From assembly GCA_016271365.2 (NCBI GenBank), contig CM028132.1, positions 1,189,891,001 through 1,189,955,000 on the forward strand: 64,000 bases of DNA, given 5' to 3'. The stretch's first letter is position 1, and the number at the start of each line of letters is the position of its first letter. Below the pieces are notes generated by a model. It made no database searches. It was not told the origin of the DNA and worked only from the letters and a program-made list of their open reading frames with translations. The DNA comes from Neoceratodus forsteri. Taxonomy: Eukaryota; Chordata; Ceratodontiformes; Ceratodontidae. Made by a program: the position numbers and the translations under genes. Below are positions 56,868 through 64,000 of the stretch, one piece after another.

Positions 56868-58776
56868 TGCAACCCCTTTGTGGTGCTATCCCAAGGGCTA
56901 CTGCCCCTGCCTGCCTGCTTGGCTAGTAGCAGGGGGCCTGGGTAGTGAAACGGGTGCCTCCACCTGGAGGTCAGGGTTGGTAGTGGTCAAGCTGACCTGG
57001 GAACAGCCCTCCGGGACACTGTAACCCCCCTTTTCTCCCTCTAGTGGCCTGAACAGTACACAATAATCATTTTCACAATGACCCTTATTCACCATGCAAT
57101 TTCCCACAATGTTTGCACTTACCGCCAGGGCTGGTTCCTCTAGCTTGACCCTGGGGACCCCCTGTAAAACAAGGTTAAACACAGCAAACAACAATAGTAC
57201 AAGACTTTTGAAACAAACTGAAACCACAGTCAGGTTAAATGCAAACAAAGTTAAATCTGATTTATTCAGGGGACTTGAACAAGGGAGGGGCGTAATTAGG
57301 TTGATTTGCTTAAAAGCTATATTAATCAGACAGTTATGCATGCACTTCAGAGTCCCTACACAGTCACACACTCTGGGTACCCAGGTAGGAAAATGGTGGG
57401 TTGGCCAGGAACGTTGCAGGTGGTTGGGGCACTGTGATGAAAGAAAGCAACATGCACAACACACACTATTTGTAATCCGGAGCCGGAGGGCTCGGTTCGT
57501 GAAAGAAAGGCAACAAGTCAATCAGATGACAACACTTTTAGATTTAGCTGTTGTTGCAGGGAGCTACCCTGATGTTTACTCACAATACCAAATACTGGAC
57601 ACAGGCAGGACAAAATTGAGACTGCAGACTGTTGAACTGGAGTCCTCGGAGAAGCAGGGCCCACACGAATCACTGAGGCATCATTCCTGTTCAAGGTGTT
57701 GAGCAGAGGGCTGATCCCCAGGCCGATCTCTCGTCGATGACTTTCTCTGCATAGCAGGTATTCTGGCTGGGCCAGTGTAGGTGGGCCCAGGCAAATGGAA
57801 ATGGATGCGGATTCAGTCCATGGAGCTGGATACGGCCTCCAGCAAGCAAAATACAGTTCAGACACATAGTGGGGAACCAAATCACGGCCCACTATAAGCA
57901 CACAGCACATTCACAGGCAAGGAAATTCCACTGTACCAGGCAAATGGCTCTCCGGTCGCAATTACAGAGTCTCTGCACAATCCGGGAGTTCAGAGGCAGC
58001 CGGAAGTCCTGACAGGCCGATCGCATTCAGCAAATCTTTGGTCTTCTTCAGGTTAAAGCCTGGTCACAATTCAGTGGCTTAATTCACTTTCCAAATTCGG
58101 ATTCAGTCCAAAAAAAGCACAAGTTCCCTCTCAGGGACAGCAGGCAGGCATGCAGGCCAAACTCAGGCCTTTACACAGTTCTCCCACACGAATCCACTAT
58201 GGATTGCTGCTTGAAATATCTTGAGCTGTTACTTCTTCACTTCCTAACTCAGATCTAACTGAAACTGCAAGTAGTGTGGGACTTTCCCCAAGATCCAAAA
58301 GGTTCAGATGGCTGATCTGTCTGTCAGTCACAACAAGGGCTCCCCATCCAGGTTATTTTAGGCGCTAAAAGCCCAAAATTACAATTCCTACAAGTTTTGG
58401 CCCCACCAAGCCCCTGTAAGCAGGCTCCATTTTAGAGTCCCAAATGTACTGATTGGCCCATTCTGACAGTCCAGGACCAAGATGATGGAAACAAACAGAA
58501 CGGTCCATGCTGCAAAGAAGGCAGGTTAGAACAAACTGCAATATTATTACTGCTCTAACAAATGATCATCAAACAAGTACATCTTCTAACAGAGATCCCT
58601 CTCAGATTAATCATGACTGCAATCCAGGCAGCTCTTAAAGTGACAGTACACAGAGGCTATACAGGCACTCTCTGGCAATACATTTAAATTGCTAAAACAC
58701 AGGACACCAGCCTGGCAGTGAGCATTTAAGCAAGCTCAAGGAAGACTTTTCTGGAACCCCCATTTGTAGGAGAACA
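56868..58776 (-). mobile_element. LTR-like element, copy 2 (1909 bp), inserted in the hAT gene
   Basis: On the minus strand it begins tgttctcctacaaatggggg and ends gggatagcaccacaaagggg then ttgca. It is homologous along its length to 44338-46136 (see shared phrases there) but more diverged, with no clear flanking duplication (CTAA against CTTT). It splits the hAT frame between NSAKS and LDTRIWP. A 207-codon minus frame inside it (56898-57521) is unrecognised and is probably fortuitous. Confidence 0.75.
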
Positions 58777-59434
58777 CTTTTTGCACTGTTATAAATATTA
58801 CTTTCATTGGTCAAACCAAACCTTTGTTCACAACAATTCTCAATGTTTGTAATGTATTTCTTAGTTTGCTGTTTAAAAGTTTTAACAACTTGGCCACTAA
58901 AATGTGTTAATTTCACACCCTTGTATGTGACTTGAGCACATGCTCCTGAAAGAACAACAGACCCATTTTTTGGAGAATGTCAAGTTCACTGCCACCTATG
59001 GGACCACTCTGCTTAGCATGGTCAAAAGTGTTTCTCATAGTTTCAACAGCACTAAGTAGCTCTGGCATTTCAACTACTTCTTTTTGAAGTGCTAGTGAGA
59101 ACCTGGCAAGTGGCTGAAGCAGCTGTTCAAAATACAAAAGGTGTGCCACCATTTGGAATTTCGTCATCATTTGCAACACTCCCTTGGCTTTGGCCTGGTC
59201 ATGAGTTGGGTCTGCAGCCATAGATTCTAAATGGGTACAAATTACGGTAAATGATTTGGTAACAGCACAGGTGGCAAGAAGTTTATGCTGCACCCAGCGT
59301 GTGACGTGGGCCTTCTTGGGCTTTTCAGCTGACATCTCCATGGCCTGGGCAAGGGACCGTAACTCTCTAAGTCTCTTAGGACTTTTCCGATAGAGATAAA
59401 ATAGTTGGGTCAGAAAGTTTGAAACATCATTGAA
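58777..59434 (-). pseudogene. hAT transposase, middle of catalytic domain
   Basis: From 59434 the minus strand continues through a TAA into FNDVSNFLTQLFYLYRKSPK, then KKAHVTRWVQHKLLATCAV, LEQLLQPLAR-like (YFEQLLQPLARFSLALQKEV), and later VVKTFKQQTKKYITNIENCC, ending NESNIYNSAKS at the insert border. TRWVQH is the expected 'TRWxxH/S' hAT segment. Confidence 0.85.
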
Positions 59435-59863
59435 TTAGATGTTATCCAAAGCATCTTTTATGGCTAGTTCTGATCTGTGTGAGAAACAATGAACACCAAC
59501 TAACCACTGTCTGTCTTCCCTTAAAAGAGCAGCAAGACCCCGTCTTACACCCATGTTGACTGCTGCCCCATCAGCCCCAAACCCAACCATGTTTTTTATA
59601 TTAAGGCCACACTCTGTAAAAATGTCTAAAAGGAGATTTTTCAGTCCCTCACTTGTGCCATCTGATGCAGCTTTCATTCATGAAAACTTAGTCTCCACTT
59701 GACCATTGATGGGGTAAGCGATAAGACATGGCTGGGTGTTGGTAGTACTGAGATACCTCGATACCGAGACCGTGGTCGTGGTGCCTTCAGCCTCTGGGTG
59801 TGTGGGTATCTCAGTACTACCAATACCCAGCCATGTCTTATTGTTTATATAAAATGGACCCAT
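59435..59863 (-). pseudogene. hAT transposase, start of RNase H-like core
   Basis: The minus strand encodes KLFFSKLPMGPFYINNK, then (beyond a fold-back insert) PINGQVETKFS, a stop, and MKAASDGTSEGLKNLLLDIF followed by VGFGADGAAVNMGVRRGLAA and VGVHCFSHRSELAIKDA. GADGAAVNMG and CFSHRSELA correspond to the 'S/G-D-G-A-x-x-M-x-G' and 'C-x-x-H-x-L-x-L' catalytic motifs. Confidence 0.88.
59719..59842. mobile_element. Fold-back element inserted in the hAT gene, about 124 bp
   Basis: gataagacatggctgggtgt and acccagccatgtcttat pair, extended by tggtagtactgagatacc / ggtatctcagtactacca. That is an imperfect stem of about 40 bp around a loop of about 48 bp. It interrupts the hAT frame, so it inserted after the transposase copy. 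Confidence 0.82.
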
Positions 59864-60613
59864 AGGTAACTTTGAAAAAAATAACTTTCTAAAAATTTTC
59901 AGTCACAAATAAATACACTAAAGTGTTGCTAAATAATGTAAAATAGTCCTTCCACAGATGTTTTTCACTTGTCAGTCATCTGTCTTTCTTCACACTCAAT
60001 ACACTGTGTGATTGTTTACCATGGAATAGAAGAATTCAAAGCTGTGCATTATTCAAGTAGTAGAATGTCCCCCCCCACACACACACACAGAATGGTAACA
60101 TGGAATACATTAATTCAACATTCTTCAGAGCTCAACTGTCATACAAACAAAGACACACACACAGGCCTGAAGTGGAGCCAGAACCTCAATTTTATCTGTT
60201 GCCAGGTAAGGAGCAGGGAGTTCTCTGGCAAAGTGGTAGAGATAGGTGGGGGATTTTTCGTGGTCATCAAAGAAACACCAGCAATGGAAACTGTGAATAG
60301 TACTTGATTTTTTAAATTTGTGTATGTGTGTAAGGGGGGGGGGGGAGTTATGAGTGTAAATAACATTAAATTATTTACTTACTTTATTAATTTAAAGGAC
60401 TTTTATTTTTAGGGCCTAGTTGGAGTTTTTTTTTTATTCATGAATAAAGGCTATAGCCATGTTTGTGATAGAAACTAGGAACTAGGTGGCTTATGAATTC
60501 TGTGAGTTGCCCTGGTTGGCAGGGACTTGTTTTAGCAAGTGGTGGTACTCTCTTACTGCAATAGCTAGAACCAAGTCTCAGCCAATCAGGATACAGGGAT
60601 TTCTTTGCCCATT

Positions 60614-60948
60614 TTATATATGTACATAAATTATGTAAACCAGTTCCTTTTCCATTACACCACTGTCAGACTCAGTACTACTGTCCATAAGCACTGAAAA
60701 ATAATTTGCATTTTTGACAGTTGCCAGCAGGTTTTCTTCTAGGTTCTTGCCAATACACATTGTGAGTTCTTTCCCACTAACAGTGTTGATGTATTTATTG
60801 CCCAAATGAACTCCATGGCATTTCTCTTGTTCTGCTATCGCTTCAAACTTTTTAATAGGGATGTCCTCTTTGGCCATTATATACAGGATCTCCATCAACC
60901 TGCCTAGAATCGTTCTATGCTGTTCCTCTGCATTACTGAAAGCTCTCC
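60614..60948 (-). pseudogene. hAT transposase, second exon
   Basis: After an acceptor (cttatttatttgcag) the frame reads GRAFSNAEEQHRTILGRLME, ILYIMAKEDIPIKKFEAI and, later, NYFSVLMDSSTESDSGVMEK. DSSTDxS is the first catalytic-domain motif of hAT proteins (here DSSTES). The exon appears to end near 60630, where the translation becomes low complexity. Confidence 0.85.
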
Positions 60949-61011
60949 CTGCAAATAAATAAGTTTTAAGTCTCGGTCCAAACCCCTAATCCCCCCCCAT
61001 TTTAAATTTAC

Positions 61012-61324
61012 CAGTTGTGGTGTGGCGATACATAACGTGTGGTGACCTTGTTCTAGCAAATTTCAAAATGTTAACAGCTTTCTTGTGCTGCTCTGTCAGA
61101 AGATGTTTCCGGACGGTGTCAGCTTTTAGCTGGGGGCCTGTAATCCCTGCAGTTAATGCCTCACTGAAGTTCCTCAACCCACATAGCTCATCTCTGTACT
61201 CACAGCACAATTTGCAACTAACTCGCACTGCATTGTCTCCCTCACTGCTAATCTGTAGCCAATTTTTTCCTGGATCATACCTTTGCCGCCATCCCTCTGC
61301 AGTTGCTAATTTAATTCCAGCCAT
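61012..61324 (-). pseudogene. hAT transposase, first coding exon with TTF/BED-like zinc finger
   Basis: ATG at 61324 starts MAGIKLATAEGWRQRYDPGK; then VSCKLCCEY, and VRKHLLTEQHKKA gives C-x2-C...H-x5-H spacing, as in TTF-type fingers of ZNF862-like proteins. The exon ends in ACT-G before gtaaat at 61011. The reading joins the next exon in frame (TTT-GRAFSN). Confidence 0.85.
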
Positions 61325-61689
61325 GTCAGACTGTAATTATTAAAAAGTTTGAAATTAGCAAAACAAGGTGTCAGGGTGTGCAACTACTTAAATTAACATG
61401 ATGAGGCTTTTCCTGAAAAAAAGAAAAATGGCAATGAGCAGATGTGTGACCCCCAGCACCTCCCCCGGCCCAGTCACTGGCACTTCTCAAACCAAACCCT
61501 GTTCCTAAGTGGGACAATCCCTCCCATTGTGACTGTGCTGCAGGCAGTGAAGTCACTGCATAGCAGGGCACATTACTTAAGTTTTTGTGGGCTCGCTGCC
61601 ACAATAAGGCAAGTAGTGTCCAAATCAAAGTACAAGGGCACAGTTAGTGCCTTCCTCTAAAAAGCAGGGGCAGCACAGTGAGTTCAAGT

Positions 61690-62780
61690 TAAAATCTCTG
61701 CAGTTGCAGGGCACGACAACATTTAATTTTTCATTTTCTGCCCAGAAAAAGGGCAGCCAGTGAGTAAGGGGTATAGCTTTTTTTTCCTGCCAAAGCAGAG
61801 CACAAGTCTTTTTTAGTTACCTCATGGATCTCTGCAAAGCAGGGCACATAGTCTATTCTGTGTGTTCCCAAGTTCACTGCAAAGAGTAGGGCACAACACT
61901 TAGCAGGGCATGTTTTCTGGTCCTCTTGGATTCTCTGCAAAGCTACAGGGCATAACTTAGTCTTTTTCTGTTCCCAAATTGTTCACTGCAAGAGCAGGGG
62001 CACACGTCATTGACAACATAAGCACTGGGAAAATTAATTCTTAAGTGCCTGGTTCCCCTCATCTCTGCAAAGCATTACTTAGTCTTTTTCCCCAAATGTT
62101 CACTGCAGAAGCAGAGCACACAACATAAGCAGGGCACAAATATTGAGCAGAGTACAGATCTCTGCAAAGCAGGGCACATTAACTTAGTCTTATTCTGTTC
62201 CCAAATGTTCACTGTAGACCCGAAGGGCACAGAAGCAGGGCATGATTAAATACGTTTTGATTCCCCCAATCTCTGCAAAGCAGGGCACAATACTTAGTCT
62301 CTTTTTCTGTTCCCAAATTGTTTACTGCATGTGGGCACACAACTTGCTACAGGACACACAGATCTCTGCAAAGCAGGGCACATTAACTTAGTCTTATTCT
62401 GTTCCCAAATGTTCACTGCAGAGTAAAGGCACACAAGCAGGGCACATTAAATAAGTTCTGGTTCCCCCAGTCTCTGCAAAGCAAGGCACAATACTTAGTC
62501 TCTTTTTCTGTTCCCAAATTTGCTGCAAAGTCAAGAGCAGGGCACACAACTTTACTAGCAGTGTACATTACTTCTTGGTTACCAAGATCTCAAAGCAGGC
62601 AGGGCTGCTTAGTTAGTCTTTATCTGTTCCCAAATGTTCACTGCAAAGATGCAGGGCACACAACATAGTAGCAGGGCACATTAAGTTCTGGTTCCCCCAT
62701 AATCTCTGCAAAGCAGGGCACATAGTCTTTATTTGGTTCCCAAATGTTCACTGCAATTATGTTCACTGTTTGTTTCCAAA
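61690..62780. repeat. Tandem array of about 110-bp units
   Basis: The phrase tctctgcaaagcagggcaca recurs, with changes, at about 61829, 61928, 62060, 62158, 62270, 62362, 62470, 62588 and 62702, so the period is 92-132 bp. Between these anchors are acttagtctttttctgttcc, caaatgttcactgca and aagttctggttccccc-type segments. The array lies upstream of the hAT gene's first exon on that gene's strand, where an internal promoter or intron would be. Confidence 0.88.
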
Positions 62781-63529
62781 TTCACTGTAAGCAGCGCACA
62801 AACATAAAGTTTAAGGCTGGGCACCCTTTCATGCCCTTGTTCTCCCACCACCCACAGTCCAGCTCTAGGCCTTGCCCGTTCATTGCCATTACGCCGCTCC
62901 CCCCATCTGTGCCCTGAAGTCCATGTACTCCTCTTCCCTTCTCCGGGCTCCCTGACCAAATGAAAATGTTTTACTTGTTTTTTGCTGCTCCCTGATTCTG
63001 CTGCACTCCTGCTCGCCTCTTCGGTCACCAAATCTGCCCATCTGACCATGCCTTGCCCCGCAATGCAGCCACCTGCTCTCCACTCCATCCAGGTCACTCC
63101 CATGCCCTCTCGCAGTCTCAGCCAGGCCTTCTTCCTTTGGTTCCTCCTCGGTGTGGGCACCACTCCTCCTGGCTCTGGCTTGTCTCTGACCACCTGCAAA
63201 ACAAAAAGACACAATTTAAGTTAATCAGATGATGGCACAACGACGATAAAAAAAAATTGAAATAAAATAAAGAAAACTCACCTTTGGACTGTTGCTTGAC
63301 GTTCTGACGCCTGCTTCCTGTTCTGGGTGTGCTGCAAAAGGACTCAGTCATGTTTCTCCCGCACGGAGACCAGGTGGGGGGAGAGCAGGAGCATCAATGG
63401 ACCAATCAGGGAACAGCTCGAGGTTCATAGGGTGGGGCATGGAGGAGGAGGGTTAAAAATGGATACCAGGAAAAAAAAAATTAAAGTGACAGTGCCCAAT
63501 AAGGCACTTTTACAGGACCCAGGACCAAT
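62781..63529 (-). other. Possible 5' exon and upstream sequence of the hAT gene
   Basis: On the minus strand a good acceptor (gtctttttgttttgcag) precedes 63198 and a GC-rich open stretch follows to about 62850, rich in Arg, Glu and Gly. It matches no domain. It could be a 5' untranslated exon of the hAT unit or chance. Poly-A runs lie at 63247-63255 and 63472-63480. Confidence 0.3.
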
Positions 63530-63564
63530 TGGCAATGATTAGCAATGACTGCTAATCATTGCCA
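63530..63564. repeat. Perfect 15-bp hairpin
   Basis: TGGCAATGATTAGCA and TGCTAATCATTGCCA flank five bases (atgac). The same word atgattagca occurs at about 55947-55960. Confidence 0.85.
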
Positions 63565-63639
63565 GATTTGAGTTGCTTTTTACCGATCTTGGGTTGCAAA
63601 TTGCGTCTTGACATACTTATTTCATGCCTTGATTTTAGG

Positions 63640-63795
63640 CATAGGTGCCGGAACCGGGGGGGCGGAAGGGGCCGTAGCCCCTCCACTTTTTATTTCTGTA
63701 TGGCAAAAACTAGTAGAAAAAGTGCCCTTTGTTCCATTATAAGTACCCTTTTGATTCTCAGCCCCCTCAGCTTTTACCATCTTCCGGCACCCTTG
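63640..63795. mobile_element. hAT MITE, 156 bp, perfect 8-bp target duplication
   Basis: The ends CATAGGTGCCGGAA and TTCCGGCACCCTTG are inverted repeats with two mismatches. ATTTTAGG flanks both sides (63632-63639 and 63796-63803), the 8-bp duplication expected of hAT. It is non-coding. Confidence 0.9.
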
Positions 63796-64000
63796 ATTTT
63801 AGGTGTCCTCTGCTGATTTGTAAGTAGTCATTCTGGATAACTAGAAGGGATTGGTTAGTTTTAGATTTTTGCATATCTGGTTGACAGGCTTTTGAAAGAC
63901 CACTCCTAGTTAGATTTGATACTATATCCAAACCTGACCGTTAATGCATTAATGAACTTGGGGCTAACTGAAAGCATAGCAGTATCCCTGGTGTGGCCAA

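Larger units (their letters stand above)
56300..61324 (-). pseudogene. hAT transposase gene (ZNF862/KIAA1586-like), decayed and interrupted
   Basis: Four colinear minus-strand blocks form one hAT-type protein: an N-terminal TTF/BED-like zinc finger, the start of the catalytic domain, its middle and the dimerisation region. A 63-bp intron with gt...ag borders (60949-61011) joins the first two blocks in frame. Interruptions are in-frame stops (TAA near 59434), a fold-back element at 59719-59842 and a 1.9-kb LTR-like insert at 56868-58776. Similar proteins occur both as vertebrate domesticated genes and as transposons; the intron does not decide between them. The stops and inserts show that this copy is dead. 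I did not find convincing hAT terminal repeats around it. Confidence 0.88.
13723..64000 (+). other. Inferred SEMA5 intron continuing to the window end
   Basis: The donor at 13723 opens an intron and no further semaphorin exon is recognisable in the remaining 50 kb. All coding-like sequence I can assign downstream belongs to mobile elements. That this whole stretch is one intron is an inference; an exon could have been missed, because the next expected one is short. Confidence 0.55.

Noticed and set aside
56898..57521. 207-codon minus-strand open frame in LTR-like copy 2
   Set aside because: Copy 1 at 44338-46136 does not keep an equivalent frame and no retroviral or other domain is visible.
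61690..62780. CRISPR-like array
   Set aside because: The units are diverged, have no constant repeat with unique spacers, and the genome is vertebrate; it is an ordinary tandem repeat.

Overview
This window looks like intronic DNA of a repeat-rich vertebrate genome. The only host coding sequence I can support is two small exons of a class 5 semaphorin, best matched to SEMA5B, on the + strand at 9581-9680 and 13677-13722. Their splice sites and reading phase agree, and together they encode the start of the sema domain. I found no further exon of this gene, so most of the window is probably the intron after the 46-bp exon. The transposon mix (CR1- and L2-type LINEs, a DIRS element, a Neptune-type Penelope element, Tc1, hAT, MULE, PIF/Harbinger-like and TTAA-targeting elements, CORE-SINEs) suggests an amphibian or a non-avian reptile. 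A caecilian-like genome is my first guess, but the species is an inference.

Layout: 1-9.5 kb holds a 5'-truncated antisense CR1 (1929-4312), an L2-type tail (5860-6560), a 780-bp fold-back element (8123-8902) and SINE-like pieces. 9.5-14 kb holds the two exons, a hAT MITE with a perfect 8-bp target duplication (11916-12059) and a minisatellite just upstream of the second exon. 14-23 kb holds small fold-back MITEs, two L2/Rex-type LINE relics and a 572-bp palindrome (22424-22995). 23149-29164 is a DIRS retrotransposon that lost its RT and recombinase genes but kept gag relics, both inverted terminal repeats and the internal complementary region; two L2-type fragments have inserted into it. 29-34.8 kb holds L2 and CR1 relics, a MITE, a deleted Tc1 element (31981-32902) and a CORE-SINE.

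34.8-42.5 kb is the most informative part: a three-level nest. A CR1-type LINE is split by a TTAA-flanked MITE of about 650 bp, and that MITE is split by a 4.8-kb Penelope-like element (reverse transcriptase plus GIY-YIG endonuclease between inverted arms of about 1 kb), flanked by a 15-bp target duplication. The order of the three insertions can be read directly from the sequence.

42.6-44.1 kb is a decayed FLYWCH/MULE transposase. 44338-46136 is a 1.8-kb LTR-like element with TGTAACCCC...GGGGTTACA ends; a second copy, inverted, sits at 56868-58776 inside a decayed hAT transposase gene (56.3-61.3 kb). 50-54.4 kb holds more fold-back elements, including a 1.5-kb near-palindrome. A tandem array of about 110-bp units (61.7-62.8 kb) lies on the 5' side of the hAT gene, and a hAT MITE with a perfect 8-bp duplication lies at 63640-63795. 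None of the mobile-element genes looks intact; the Penelope RT/GIY-YIG frame is the closest to intact.
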